Below, piece after piece: positions 36,211 through 45,635 of a DNA stretch of 64,000 bases. The translations under genes and the position numbers were made by a program. Source of the DNA: Nitrospira sp. Lineage in GTDB: Bacteria > Nitrospirota > Nitrospiria > Nitrospirales > Nitrospiraceae. The DNA lies in assembly GCA_029194675.1 (NCBI GenBank), contig JARFXP010000002.1, forward strand, positions 434,001-498,000, in the 5' to 3' direction. Position 1 is the stretch's first letter. The number at the start of each line of letters is the position of its first letter. The notes under the pieces are model-generated. The model saw only the letters and a program-made list of their open reading frames with translations, had not been told where the DNA came from and searched no databases.

Positions 36211-36534
36211 ATGGCGAAATCGACGGTGGAGCGAGGCCGGTTTTCTTCGCGGAAGAAGCGGGACGTGGTGCTGCGCGTGCTGCGTGGCGAAGATCTCGAT
36301 CTGGTCTCCCGGGACGCCGGGATCACCGCCGCGAAGTTGTCGGAGTGGCGGGAGCAGTTCGTGGCCAGTGGCCAGGCCGGGTTGAGGAGCCGGGCCGCCG
36401 ATGGCCGCGATGACGAACTCGCGCGGCTGAAGGCCTTGGTCGGAGATTTGACGATGCGGCTGGAGTTGTCGCGGGAGGCCGTCCAGCGGGTACGAGGTGG
36501 CGCCCCGTTAGCCACCGGGAGGTCGACGCGATGA
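36211..36534 (+). CDS. Transposase OrfA of outer IS
   Basis: 107 residues from the ATG at 36211, with GGAGG before it. It is the helix-turn-helix part: FSSRKKRDVVLRVLRGEDLD, VSRDAGITAAKLSEWREQF, then a leucine-zipper-like tail (ELARLKALVGDLTMRLEL). Its stop overlaps the orfB ATG at 36531 (ATGA). Confidence 0.8.
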   Translation: MAKSTVERGRFSSRKKRDVVLRVLRGEDLDLVSRDAGITAAKLSEWREQFVASGQAGLRSRAADGRDDELARLKALVGDLTMRLELSREAVQRVRGGAPLATGRSTR

Positions 36535-36596
36535 GCCACACCACGTCGCCTTCCGTTCATCGCCCGTATGGTGTGGTCCGGGTCTGTCAGGAATGA
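36531..36596 (+). pseudogene. Outer IS OrfB, 5' fragment
   Basis: Reads MSHTTSPSVHRPYGVVRVCQ, E, then stop at the junction with the inner IS. The C-terminal portion resumes at about 37862. Confidence 0.65.
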
Positions 36597-36633
36597 CCCC
36601 GGTTGTCAATAGTGGACGCCATGAGTTGCCGCC

Positions 36634-37670
36634 TCACGCCGCCAGCTGTTGACGAGCCCACTGCTGGGCAAACACCGCGGGCGAGCAATTTCCCAGCCTG
36701 GAATGCCGACGCTGACGGTTATAGAAGAGCTCGATGTACTCCGTGATCTCTCGCCGAGCCTGCTCCCGTGTTTCATACCGCCGGTGGTGCACCAGCTCAT
36801 TCTTGAGCGTTCCCCAGAAACTCTCCATCGGCGCGTTATCATAGCAGTTGCCCTTCCGACTCATAGACGGGGTCAGGCCGAACTGCCGCAATTGCGCTTG
36901 ATAGTCCTGGGCACAATATTGAGAGCCGCGATCAGAATGATGAATGAGCCCCGGGGCCGGGCGCTTGGTGTCGAGAGCGTTCCTGAGCGCCCCCTGCACC
37001 AAGTCCGTCGTCATCCGCGCCCCCTCGCATGCCCAACCACCTCACATGTATACAGATCTTTGATCCCCGCCAGATACAACCACCCTTCTGCGGTGGGGAT
37101 ATACGTGATGTCGGTGACCCAGGTCTCGTTCGGGCGCGTGGCGACAAACGTTTGGGCCAAGACATTCTCCGCCACCGGCAGCGAGTGCTTTGAATCCGTC
37201 GTGGTCGTGAACCAGCGCACCTGTTTGCAACGTAGTCTCAGTTTCTTGCGTAGCCGTTTGATGCGTCCGACCCCAGCGGGGAACCCATCCTCACGCAATT
37301 CCGCTTGGAGACGTTCCGGCCCATAGGTCTGCCGGGTGCGCACATGCGCGGCCTGGATCGCCACTTCTAGGCGCGCGTTCTCCTGAGCGCGCTTCGAGGG
37401 ACGGCGCGTGCGCCAGGCATAGTACCCACTTCGGGACACCTCCAGCACCCGACACAACACACTCAGGGGATACTGGGGCCGCAGCGTCCTCATGAGCGCG
37501 TACCGGGCAGCTGCGCCTTGGCAAAGTACGCGGTGGCTTTTTTTAAGATGTCGCGCTCCATCCGCGCCTCGGCCAGGTCGCGCTTCAGCCGAGAGACCTC
37601 GGCCTCCAGCTCTGTCACGGGCCGTCGGCTCTCCCCCAGCGTCGCGAGCTGACCGCGCCGGGCTCGACAC
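36634..37670 (-). pseudogene. Inner IS transposase OrfB (DDE), frameshifted near 37012
   Basis: The upstream part ends after WVTDITYIPTAEGWLYLAG and YTCEVVGHARGRG (stop at 37011); the downstream frame begins MTTDLVQGALRNALD and contains HHSDRGSQY and SFWGTLKNE. The three catalytic residues D, D and E are thus split over two frames. One frameshift near 37010-37020 explains it; a sequencing error or programmed shift cannot be excluded. Confidence 0.8.
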
Positions 37671-37807
37671 ACCCAGTTCTCGAGCGTCTTGCCCGACATG
37701 GCCAGGCGTCTTGCTACCTCTGGAATCGTCAACTTCTGTTCCAGGACCAGCTGCACCGCTTGCTCACGGAACTCCTTCGTATACTGCTGTCGCGGAACTC
37801 GTTCCAT
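37490..37807 (-). CDS. Transposase OrfA of inner IS
   Basis: 105 residues, IS3-family helix-turn-helix: YTKEFREQAVQLVLEQ, PEVARRLAMSGKTLENWV, then a leucine-zipper-like region LEAEVSRLKRDLAEARMERDIL. The overlap with orfB fits programmed frameshifting, the usual IS3 strategy. Confidence 0.88.
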   Translation of the reverse strand: MERVPRQQYTKEFREQAVQLVLEQKLTIPEVARRLAMSGKTLENWVCRARRGQLATLGESRRPVTELEAEVSRLKRDLAEARMERDILKKATAYFAKAQLPGTRS

Positions 37808-37861
37808 CTCACACCTCCAGACCTCAGATCATAGGTTGAAGGCGTCCACTTTTTCGAGCCT

Positions 37862-38437
37862 AGCACACCGCGCGTTGTGGGCCCGCGCGTCCATGACGGC
37901 ACAATCATCACAGAGTATCCGAATCAGATGTGGGGCACCGATGCCACCAGCACGGTGACGGTGCAGGATGGGGCCGTCACGGTCTTCGTCGGGGTGGATC
38001 ATTGTACCCTCGAAGGGATCGGCATCCATGCGGCAAGGCGGGCCACCCGCTTCGAGGCCTTGGAGCCGATTCGCCAAGGGGGGCGCCAGCAGTTCGGAGC
38101 CGTCTCCGCTGGCAGGGCGACGGGCCTCCAGGTGCGGCATGATCACGGCAGTCCGTATAGGAGTGACGATTTCCAGGCCGAACTCCGATTCCTGGGGATC
38201 ACATCGAGTCCGGCGTTCGTGCGTGCTCCTGAAGGCAACGGCGTCGCGGAGCGGTTCATTCGGACGCTCACGGAGCAGCTCCTGTGGGTGCGCACGTTCC
38301 ACACCGTGGAGGAGCTTCGCCGCGCACTCCTCGACTGGCTGGGTCTCTACAATGAGCCGTGGCTCGTCGAGCGGCATGGATTTCGGTCCCCGGCCCAGGT
38401 GCGCCGTGAGCTGTTGACGACAGAGGTCGCAGCGTGA
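37862..38437 (+). pseudogene. Outer IS OrfB, C-terminal integrase fragment
   Basis: About 190 residues of a DDE integrase core: MWGTDATSTV, RHDHGSPYRSDDF and EGNGVAERFIRTL carry the catalytic D, D and E. The N-terminal 80 residues were lost at the inner IS junction. GTG at 37877 could start translation of the core but this is unlikely to be functional. Confidence 0.75.
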
Positions 38438-38443
38438 TTCTTA

Positions 38444-39826
38444 TCAACCCAGTGTCCAAGAAATCAGGAGCGGTACATCAGGTCCTACTTCGATCAGCTT
38501 CTCCACATGTTCATCTGTTAACCAAAAGCTCGTTTGGAGAGAGAGGAAGTAGGCGCGGCGTTCGGGATCCTTCAGCGCTTCGAAGTTGACCTCGATAACA
38601 TAGGGATCGATCTCGGTCGCGAGTTTTGGGAGTGGTAGTGCATTGGGGCATTGGTCTAATCGTTTTTGGCACGCGGCGATACTCTTCTGTGACCTCACGC
38701 GCTCTGCCCTCAGGTCCTTGATCATCTCGATCATCTCGACGCTATAATTGTCCATGGCAATCGTGGCAGTCTTCGATGCCACAGTGAACAATCCTGGTGC
38801 ACTCTCGTCTTGGCTGATCTCATCCTTTTCAATGGTACGGGCATTGACGACGATCACGACGAACTTCTCGATCTTGCCCTCGTTCACCAACTTCCTGATA
38901 AAGCCACTGGTGTGTTGATAGGCGGCTTCGATGGGGCGAAGGCCGATATTATCGCCGAGCCCGCCATCCATCAAATGCAGATAAGGCAACTTCCGGTCAT
39001 CCATATAGATCATACGGTTCTTGGCCCAATAGTAGCGACGCCGATTGGTGTCGTAATCCTCAAGTCCTCCTTTGTAGTCTTTCGGTAGTTCGAATCCTGT
39101 GTGCGGATAGTTCTTGAGCGTGATGGGGCTCAGTAAGAACGGAAAGGCCGAAGACGCGGCGACTGCCCGTGCGACCGGAACACTATTCAAGTCAGACATT
39201 AAGAAGTCGAACTGCTCTTGCGTGAACTCGAATCGTTCTCCATTCACCATATTAGTAGCATTGAGGATGATAAATGGCCGACGGGAAGGCTCGGAAAGCG
39301 ACGCGAAGGTTTTTTCGTCAAAAACGTGCTGATCGTAATATTCGGCGGCCAGATCGATTCTGTCAAAATAGGGCGAGGCCAGTCTCACACAATTCATCGG
39401 ATTGAACAGTCGCCAGAGGAGGGCACGTTGAATATTGACGTTCAGGAACTTATCTCGAAACTCCTGAAAGATCCGATCTCCAAACAGGCCGTAATAGGCG
39501 GCGGTAAACGAACCGCCGGAAATCGATGAGATGCAGTCCACTTCTTCGAGGAGGCTTTTCTCTACTCCCTTCCATGTAATGCGCGTGGCTCTTAATTTCT
39601 CCAGCACTCCATACGAGAGGGCTGCCGCTCGGGTACCTCCACCCGAAAAGGCCAGACAGACAAATAACGAGTCCGTATTGTTGCCGCTTGCTTGATAGTT
39701 GAATCCATAGGCTGTGGTGGACTTGTCACCCTCTTTCGGAGCGTTTACCGGATAGTGTGCACAGGCCTGAAGCGCAAGAACGAGAGCACAGGTTAGGGCA
39801 GTACAGGCGGTATGCCTTAAGCTCAA
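38444..39826 (-). CDS. Patatin-like phospholipase lipoprotein, 3' end altered by IS
   Basis: 460 residues from a TTG at 39826 with GAGGTG just upstream. The lipobox LQAC places lipidated Cys at 22. The patatin features are the oxyanion loop GGGTR (62-66), nucleophile S103 (SISGG) and the catalytic Asp in DGGLGDN. It should hydrolyse lipids at the outer membrane. The last codons (SWTLG) are read from the IS terminal repeat, so the native C-terminus has been replaced. The core domain is complete. The upstream PEGA-like gene overlaps its start by 101 bases. Confidence 0.85.
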   Translation of the reverse strand: MSLRHTACTALTCALVLALQACAHYPVNAPKEGDKSTTAYGFNYQASGNNTDSLFVCLAFSGGGTRAAALSYGVLEKLRATRITWKGVEKSLLEEVDCISSISGGSFTAAYYGLFGDRIFQEFRDKFLNVNIQRALLWRLFNPMNCVRLASPYFDRIDLAAEYYDQHVFDEKTFASLSEPSRRPFIILNATNMVNGERFEFTQEQFDFLMSDLNSVPVARAVAASSAFPFLLSPITLKNYPHTGFELPKDYKGGLEDYDTNRRRYYWAKNRMIYMDDRKLPYLHLMDGGLGDNIGLRPIEAAYQHTSGFIRKLVNEGKIEKFVVIVVNARTIEKDEISQDESAPGLFTVASKTATIAMDNYSVEMIEMIKDLRAERVRSQKSIAACQKRLDQCPNALPLPKLATEIDPYVIEVNFEALKDPERRAYFLSLQTSFWLTDEHVEKLIEVGPDVPLLISWTLG

Positions 39827-40028
39827 AATTCACCTCACGGGGATCCAATTCCGAAGTGTCCTTAAGCACAATAGTGTACTGATCCGGTGTGTAGTTATCA
39901 TAAGGAGGACCGAGCGACACGACATGCCGGCCTACTTCCAGCTCAATGACATCTTCTGTTCGCCCGTTGAATTCGTCATCAATGAGCACACGCCGAGATC
40001 GCGGGAAATGCACCAGCAGAAATTCCAT
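39726..40028 (-). CDS. Small PEGA-like protein overlapping the patatin gene
   Basis: 100 residues. The first 70 are beta-rich with the PEGA-like run RVLIDDEFNGRTEDVIELEVGRHVVSL. The final 33 residues are read out of frame across the patatin signal-peptide region and are Cys-rich, perhaps incidental. GGAGGACAC stands upstream of the ATG. It is co-directional with the patatin gene and probably translationally coupled. Confidence 0.55.
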   Translation of the reverse strand: MEFLLVHFPRSRRVLIDDEFNGRTEDVIELEVGRHVVSLGPPYDNYTPDQYTIVLKDTSELDPREVNFELKAYRLYCPNLCSRSCASGLCTLSGKRSERG

Positions 40029-40496
40029 ACGTGTCCTCCAGGGGTGGGATCATGAAGAAAACTGGAGCCAAAGGACTCCCGACGCGCACTCAACTGCCAA
40101 ATCGATGCCAGTTGTAATCCAGCCATTGGCGGAGCGTGTAGGTCATTGTTTCAATAAGGATGTACTGATGAAAGAAGGATTCGGGGTAGCTGTCAGGCGC
40201 CTGCTAGGTATTCATACGGTAGCGTGGATAGTATCTGAAATGATTCAGCTCCCGAGACGAAAGGATACATGCTCGGCACGTGTCGAATAGGAAATGCCGA
40301 AAATATGGTGCTTCTACTTAGCGGTAGGTCTGATTACGCAGAGCATGTAATTTGCAAGGAAGAAGGACTTTTAATGGGATAGCATCAGGACGTTGATCGC
40401 AATTATGGGTCCAGTGTTTGCCCGTTACTGCATAACGCAAAAGGGTGACCTGAACTGACTCAGGTGAATCCTTTATCGATTGATGAGGAGGTGATC
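40029..40496. other. Gap between PEGA-like and orphan gene
   Basis: No gene is supported; GC content falls toward the right. A ribosome site for the gene at 40497 (GAGGAGG) is at its right edge. Confidence 0.4.
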
Positions 40497-41192
40497 ATGA
40501 AAATTTCATCAGGTATGCATAGGCGTTTTTGTGATGCCATGACTTTATGGTTGCAACAGAATAAATATCAAATAGGTTGCGTTCCCTCGGATGTCAATTT
40601 GACAACGAATAAGGTTGCCAAAGCCATTAAGCTTGGGTTCAAGCTTGTTAGGACCCTTACTAATGGAACCCCGTCCTTAGATTGGAATGAAGCATTAACT
40701 TGGAGTGGAGCGTCTGTAGAGGAGATAACGAATGCCTTGAAACCTTTCACTTCAATATCGGATTTGATTGGATACCACTTAGGCTGGAACGATAACAGCC
40801 TGCTCTTAGTTTTGTTGGCTGATGAGTTAAGCCAAGGTGAAACTTCGCAGCGATTTGATGAATTGTTTGAGCTAGCTAAACCTCTGCAACCACTTGGCCT
40901 TCATGTGCGTGGCCAAGCTCCTGAAGCTATTGTTCAGCCACTTCTGGTTTATTTCGACAAAGCGAAATACGTGGAGAAGGTCCCAATGTTATTCCCGGCT
41001 GGATGGAAATATTCCTACTGGAGACGGACCATATTGAGGCCTGCCTATATAAACGTCACTGAGCGGACCATTTTGTGGACTGATCCTAGAGGATTCGCTA
41101 AGGCAGGGTATACGCTGATGGAAATGTTCGGGGCAAAAATGGATCCCTTTAGCACCCAGGATTTACACTCAGTTTTAGACTCAATGGCATAG
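40497..41192 (+). CDS. Orphan hypothetical protein of AT-richer composition
   Basis: 231 residues from the ATG at 40497, 6 bases after GGAGG. No domain is recognised. Features visible: an N-terminal helical part (MHRRFCDAMTLWLQQNKYQ), a central acidic helix (LADELSQGETSQRFDELFELA), and WKYSYWRRTILRPAYI with TILWTDPRGF. Its base composition is clearly lower in GC than that of its neighbours and it lies next to IS debris, so recent acquisition is likely. Confidence 0.6.
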   Translation: MKISSGMHRRFCDAMTLWLQQNKYQIGCVPSDVNLTTNKVAKAIKLGFKLVRTLTNGTPSLDWNEALTWSGASVEEITNALKPFTSISDLIGYHLGWNDNSLLLVLLADELSQGETSQRFDELFELAKPLQPLGLHVRGQAPEAIVQPLLVYFDKAKYVEKVPMLFPAGWKYSYWRRTILRPAYINVTERTILWTDPRGFAKAGYTLMEMFGAKMDPFSTQDLHSVLDSMA

Positions 41193-41277
41193 CATAAGCC
41201 TTCCAAAGGCGTGTACATGGCAACACTCTAGCCCATCTGGGCTGGTATGGACTTCCCAGGGTTTTGTGGACACATCT

Positions 41278-41565
41278 TTAAGCATTTTTCGACACGGCTT
41301 CAAAGGCCTCCGGACTGACCCCGCTGAGATGGCTGTGTCGCCGGAGGCGATTCTAGAAGGTCTCGATGTACTCGTCGATCTCGGCCATAGCCATCGCTTG
41401 AGTGATGTAGATGCGCTTCTTGATCCGCTCCTTCTTCAAGCTGCTGAAAAAGGATTCGGCCACCGCGGTGTCCCAGCAGTTACCCCGTCGACTCATGCTG
41501 GGTTCTAGGTGATGGGCCCGGCAGAAGCGCCGCCACGCATCGCTGCCAAATTGGGGGTGAGCATC
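41278..41565 (-). pseudogene. IS3-family transposase OrfB, C-terminal remnant
   Basis: The minus strand reads QFGSDAWRRFCRAHHLEPSM, SRRGNCWDTAVAESFFSSLK, then EIDEYIETF and a stop in place of Tyr before NRLRRHSHLSGVSPEAF, ending at 41278. The last catalytic Glu is present but the rest is missing. Confidence 0.8.
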
Positions 41566-41593
41566 AACCCCTTGGCAGCCCCAAACAAGGCCG

Positions 41594-41631
41594 GTCTGAA
41601 ATAAAGGGTCGGGTCTGAAATAAAGGGTCGG
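41594..41631. repeat. 19-bp perfect tandem repeat at a junction
   Basis: Two identical units GTCTGAAATAAAGGGTCGG (41594-41612, 41613-41631) abut the nucleotidyltransferase fragment that begins at 41631. It may mark a recombination junction. Confidence 0.75.
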
Positions 41632-41780
41632 ATACCTTTATTGCGGCGGTGCGCTGTGGATTGTTTCCCGCCAAGGATATCGTTGTCTGGACTCCCCAAG
41701 AGGTCGAAGAATGGAAGGCCATCCCCAATGCCTTCATCTCCACCGTACTGGCCGAAGGCAAGCTGCTCTATGAAAGATAG
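41631..41780 (+). pseudogene. Nucleotidyltransferase (MNT) C-terminal fragment, copy 1
   Basis: Reads DTFIAAVRCGLFPAKDIVVW, TPQEVEEWKAIPNAFISTVL, AEGKLLYER and a stop that overlaps the HEPN ATG. This is the C-terminus of an MNT-domain antitoxin. The active-site part is missing. A second copy lies at 42704. Confidence 0.75.
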
Positions 41781-42030
41781 GTCGGCTCTGGCCCGAGGGT
41801 GGTTTCGCAAGGCCGACAGCGACCTTGCAGATGCCCGGCGCACTGCCGCCAGTGAAGGTCCCTACGACACCTCGTGCTTCCATGCCCAGCAAGCCGTCGA
41901 GAAGTATTTGAAAGGTGTACTAGCCTGGAGGAGCCTGGAGATTCCCCGCACGCACGACTTGGAGGAGCTTCAGCGGTTTCTGGGAGTGGGGTCGCGTCTT
42001 GCAATCATACGGTTCGGTTTGGGGTTCTGA
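41770..42030 (+). pseudogene. HEPN-domain protein, truncated
   Basis: 86 residues. The N-terminal HEPN pattern is clear (ARGWFRKADSDLADARRTAA, HAQQAVEKYLKGVL, HDLEELQRFLG). The usual C-terminal helix with the Rx4-6H ribonuclease motif is absent; the frame diverges after about residue 73. The ATG overlaps the MNT stop as in MNT-HEPN pairs. It is probably inactive. Confidence 0.7.
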
Positions 42031-42118
42031 TGTTCCGCGGTTCGCTCTCGAACAGTGGGGGGCTGCTAGATAAATGTAAGAAGTCTGGACTTCCCTTGTT
42101 CGCGTACAGTCAGTTCCC

Positions 42119-42424
42119 TTATGCGGGGACAAAGGGCTCGATCTTGATTTTCCGGGCCTGCTTGCGCATCTCGTTGCTGTCATACCAGGCCTGCATCTGG
42201 AGCAGCATCTCCATCTTCAGATGAAAGGCTTTTTCCAGCCGCAACGCCATTTCAGGGGAGAGCGCCGCCTTTTCATGCACCAAGTCGGAAAACGTAGCCC
42301 GGCGCACGCCCAAGATTGCAGCGGCCTTAGTTATGCTGAGCCTCAGCTCGTCCAGAATTTCTGTTTTGATGAAGCCGCCCGGATGGGAAGGCGTCATGCC
42401 GATTTTCATGCCTTTTCGTGCCAT
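42119..42424 (-). CDS. higA: HigA-type antitoxin (XRE family)
   Basis: 101 residues from the ATG at 42424. The typical HigA opening is present (THPGGFI-like SHPGGFIKTEILDELRLSI), then the helix-turn-helix (KAAAILGVRRATFSDLVHEKAALSPE, split here only for description) and AWYDSNEMRKQ. The start overlaps the higB stop by one base (TAATG). It appears intact and may be an orphan because higB is damaged. Confidence 0.88.
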   Translation of the reverse strand: MARKGMKIGMTPSHPGGFIKTEILDELRLSITKAAAILGVRRATFSDLVHEKAALSPEMALRLEKAFHLKMEMLLQMQAWYDSNEMRKQARKIKIEPFVPA

Positions 42425-42703
42425 TAGTGATAGTCCTCCAAATCCAAGGCATCCACATACCCATTCTCGTCCGCAAACGTGATCCGCCAGTTGCCCGAGG
42501 TCGAAATGCTCCATGTCCCTTTACGGTCGCCCGAGAGCTGATGCACCCGCCAGCCTGGAGGCGCACTTTCCCGACAACATTCGCATATCCTCGGCGACAA
42601 TCAAGGCCGTCAGGATATTCCGTATCCGGTTCACCAGGTCGGCCCGTAGCTCCCTGGTTTGATCGCTCTCAAGGAGACGCTTGAGAATAGAAGTAAGGGG
42701 CCG
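42424..42703 (-). pseudogene. HigB-type toxin, 5'-truncated and frameshifted
   Basis: One frame gives LKRLLESDQTRELRADLVNR, IRNILTALIVAEDMRML; after a shift near 42570 another gives PGWRVHQLSGDRKGTWSIS, SGNWRITFADENGYVDALDL and EDYH with a stop at 42424. Together they form a RelE-like HigB. The natural start is lost at the junction with the nucleotidyltransferase fragment. Confidence 0.75.
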
Positions 42704-42868
42704 GATACCTTTATTGCCGCGGTACTCTGTGGGGTGTTTCCCGCTAAGGATATTGTCGTCTGGTCGCCCGAAGAGGTTGAGGAGTGGAAGGCCGTGCCGA
42801 ACGCCTTCATCTCCACCGTACTGGGCGAAGACAAACTGCTCTATGAAAGATTGGTCGGCTCGCTCGAG
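42704..42868 (+). pseudogene. Nucleotidyltransferase (MNT) fragment, copy 2
   Basis: Reads DTFIAAVLCGVFPAKDIVVW, SPEEVEEWKAVPNAFISTVL, GEDKLLYER, matching copy 1 at 41631 over about 165 bases, including the first codons of the HEPN gene (MKDWSA). It then merges into the 3' end of the methyltransferase gene on the other strand. Confidence 0.8.
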
Positions 42869-42887
42869 TGCCGCCGGACACGCGACC

Positions 42888-43700
42888 CTAACCCTCGCAA
42901 TCAGCATTCGGATTCCGTTTCCACCCTGAGAGGACACATCGTTGCGCGATCAGCGGGGTGAATTGGGTAATGTCTTGTGAGATTTCTAACATGAACTGGT
43001 CGGCGAGAGATGGATCTTCAAAACATTCGTACACGTCGTCGAGAAAGCCTCCACGAAGTAGCGGGTGATGGAGAAACTCATGGCCTGGACCAGTCGCGAC
43101 TTCGAGCGGATACTCAATGACCTCGATTCGTTCAAGATTGAGAGATTCGAACCAATCTCGCCCTTCCTGCACCGAAGGCCGTTCGTTCAAATAGGTCTGA
43201 AATCGCGCGCGCTCTTCGGTTAAACCAAGGTGGATCATTGCTTGATCCACTCGCTGCCACAGTGAATCGAATGTTCCATAAGAAGGAAAGGTCAGGACGA
43301 GCTGACCCCCTGGGTTGAGCCGTTCGACGAGTCCACGGACGGCCTCGAACCGATTAGGGCGAAAGAACATGACGGAGAGATTCCCTGTCACGCGATCGAA
43401 GGTCGGTAGATCAGGAGGCAGAGATCGAATGTCCATACATTCGAAGCGGAGCCATGGTAGCTGTGATCCTTGAATCGCCCTGGCACGAGCGACCTGACCG
43501 ACATTCACATCCGTGGCCAGCACTTCACCAGTGGGGCCAACCTGTTCGGCGAGGTAGAAGGCAGGAATGCCGTGGCCGGATGCGACATCCAGGATCCGCA
43601 GTCCTGGTCGAAGGTCGAGGTGCTGCAGCAACGATTCGGCGAACGGCGTGGACCAATAGTCGTGCTGCGGCAAGGGCCAGCGCGTAACATGCCGGTTCAT
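42888..43700 (-). CDS. SAM-dependent methyltransferase
   Basis: 270 residues from the ATG at 43700 (longer frame to 43805 overlaps pgm). Class I methyltransferase fold: motif I ILDVASGHGIPAFYLA, motif II ATDVNVGQVARAR, FECMDIRSLP, and FDRVTGNLSVMFF. The substrate is unknown; the overall layout resembles UbiE/COQ5-type enzymes. It starts 13 bases after pgm and should be co-transcribed. Confidence 0.88.
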   Translation of the reverse strand: MNRHVTRWPLPQHDYWSTPFAESLLQHLDLRPGLRILDVASGHGIPAFYLAEQVGPTGEVLATDVNVGQVARARAIQGSQLPWLRFECMDIRSLPPDLPTFDRVTGNLSVMFFRPNRFEAVRGLVERLNPGGQLVLTFPSYGTFDSLWQRVDQAMIHLGLTEERARFQTYLNERPSVQEGRDWFESLNLERIEVIEYPLEVATGPGHEFLHHPLLRGGFLDDVYECFEDPSLADQFMLEISQDITQFTPLIAQRCVLSGWKRNPNADCEG

Positions 43701-43713
43701 AGCGCAATGAGAA

Positions 43714-45360
43714 TCATGTGGGAGAGGCCAATGCGCCGGCGATGAGGGCTTGTGCTTCCTCTTGAATCCGCTTAAGGTGTTTCTTTCCTCTGAAACTCTC
43801 GGCATACAGCTTGTACACGTCTTCCGTGCCTGATGGCCTTGCGGCGAACCATCCGTTGTCTGTCACAACTTTCAAACCACCGATGGCTGCGCCATTGCCG
43901 GGAGCCTTGGTGAGCATGGCCGTGATCTTGTCACCGGCTAGCTGCGTTGCTCTGACTTGATCGGGTGACAGCTTCGACAGAATCGTTTTCTGCTCCGGTG
44001 TGGCCGGAGCGTCTATCCGTTCATAGACCGGCTCGCCCAGTTCATTTGTGAGGTCTCGATACAACTCGGATGGATCATGACCGGTCTTGGCCATCATTTC
44101 GGCAGCCAGTAAATCCATGATGATGCCGTCTTTATCAGTCGACCATACTGTCCCATCTTTCCGTAAGAATGACGCGCCGGCGCTTTCCTCACCACCAAAG
44201 CCGAGGGACCCGTCGAGCAGGCCGTTCACGAACCACTTGAAGCCAACTGGTACTTCTACCAGTTTCCGTTTGAGTTTTGCAGCCACTCGGTCAATGAGGC
44301 TGCTGCTGACTAAGGTCTTGCCGATCCCAGCGTCGGATTTCCAGCCTGGACGGTTGGCAAAGAGGTAGGCAATCGAGACAGCCAGGTAATGGTTCGGATT
44401 CATCAAGCCGGAACGAGTGACGATCCCATGTCGGTCATTGTCTGCATCATTACCGAAGGCGACGTCGAACCGATCTTTTAGCGCGATGAGATTGGCCATG
44501 GCATAGGGCGATGAACAGTCCATACGGATCTTGCCATCCCAATCCAATGGCATGAAGCGAAAAGTCGGATCGATTGTTGGATTCACATTCTCGATATTCA
44601 ACCCGTAGCGTTCGGCAATCGGCTGCCAGTAGGCCACCCCGGACCCACCGAGCGGATCGATCCCAAGCTTCAGCCTCGCGGACTTGATGGCATCCATGTC
44701 GACCACGTTGTTCAGATCGCTCACGTAGGCCCCAATGTAGTCGTGCCAATGTGTGGTCGATGCCTGTCGAGCCTGTTCAATCCGAAGGCGTTTCACTCCT
44801 TGGAGGTTGGCGGCCAGAAGGGCATTGGCTCGATCCTCGATCCATTTAGTGATCTGTGTATCAGCAGGTCCACCGTTCGGCGGGTTGTACTTAATGCCGC
44901 CGTCTTCCGGGGGATTGTGCGATGGCGTGATGACAATCCCGTCAGCCAGACCGGAGGTTCGGCCACGGTTGTAGACGAGGATTGCATGAGAGATCACAGG
45001 TGTCGGCGTGTAGCCATCATTCTGGTCGATCATGACATCGACACCGTTCGCCGCGAGGACCTCGATCGCAGTCGTAACGGCCGGCTCAGACAGTGCGTGC
45101 GTATCTTTTCCCAAATAGAGTGGCCCGGTCGTGTGCTGTGCCGCCCGGTATTCGCAAATTGCCTGAGTGATTGCCACGATATGGTTCTCATTGAAGCTTC
45201 GCCTGAAGGAAGAGCCACGGTGCCCTGAGGTACCGAACGACACGCGTTGTTCTTGGAGCGAGGCATCCGGTTTCTCAGTCCAGTAGGCGGACAAGAGTTT
45301 TTCCACGTCCACGAGGATGGAGGGAGGTGCTGGTTGGCCGGCGAAAGGATGAATAGCCAT
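43714..45360 (-). CDS. pgm: Phosphoglucomutase (alpha-D-glucose phosphate-specific)
   Basis: 548 residues, the normal length for the Pgm group. It interconverts glucose-1-phosphate and glucose-6-phosphate. Landmarks are [12 protein letters not shown], the catalytic Ser loop [13 protein letters not shown], the metal loop [20 protein letters not shown] and the phosphate-binding end [11 protein letters not shown]. Cytoplasmic, supplying sugar nucleotide and glycogen pathways. Confidence 0.96.
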   Translation of the reverse strand: MAIHPFAGQPAPPSILVDVEKLLSAYWTEKPDASLQEQRVSFGTSGHRGSSFRRSFNENHIVAITQAICEYRAAQHTTGPLYLGKDTHALSEPAVTTAIEVLAANGVDVMIDQNDGYTPTPVISHAILVYNRGRTSGLADGIVITPSHNPPEDGGIKYNPPNGGPADTQITKWIEDRANALLAANLQGVKRLRIEQARQASTTHWHDYIGAYVSDLNNVVDMDAIKSARLKLGIDPLGGSGVAYWQPIAERYGLNIENVNPTIDPTFRFMPLDWDGKIRMDCSSPYAMANLIALKDRFDVAFGNDADNDRHGIVTRSGLMNPNHYLAVSIAYLFANRPGWKSDAGIGKTLVSSSLIDRVAAKLKRKLVEVPVGFKWFVNGLLDGSLGFGGEESAGASFLRKDGTVWSTDKDGIIMDLLAAEMMAKTGHDPSELYRDLTNELGEPVYERIDAPATPEQKTILSKLSPDQVRATQLAGDKITAMLTKAPGNGAAIGGLKVVTDNGWFAARPSGTEDVYKLYAESFRGKKHLKRIQEEAQALIAGALASPT

Positions 45361-45635
45361 AGGTAAAGGTGTAATTCGACAGTCCGACCGCTGTCAACTG
45401 TGGAATGTCAACGTAACAGGAAAGAAGACAGCGGTCTTGTCAGGTATCAGTAATAGTGGTTGCCTCGGAGGCTCCTGTAAGTCTTCCGTGATGATGGCGA
45501 TGCTCGGAAGGATTGGTCTTTGAACTATGAAATCGGAGGAGACAAAACTCCTTATAGAACGCTGAGTTCATGGATTTCGAGTGATTGATCCGGTAAGATG
45601 CCGACAGAACCTGTGGGTCATCTGAAGGGGTTGTT
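45361..45635. other. Divergent intergenic region pgm / AsmA-like
   Basis: Contains no gene; must carry promoters for both directions. No box is assigned with confidence. Confidence 0.35.

Larger units (their letters stand above)
36603..37858 (-). mobile_element. IS3-family element (inner) inserted in the outer IS
   Basis: Ends share AGTGGACGCC in inverted orientation (36611-36620 and 37841-37850). It codes orfA (37490-37807) and an orfB broken by a frameshift. It splits orfB of the outer element, and roughly 80 codons of that gene are missing at the junction, so insertion was accompanied or followed by a deletion. Confidence 0.8.
36159..38463 (+). mobile_element. IS3-family-like element (outer), interrupted
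   Basis: Terminal inverted repeats TTTCTTGGACAC (36159-36170 and, reversed, 38452-38463) bracket a plus-strand orfA, an orfB start, a second IS on the minus strand, and the end of orfB. The right end lies inside the patatin-like gene. The middle of orfB is missing, so the element cannot move on its own. Confidence 0.75.
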
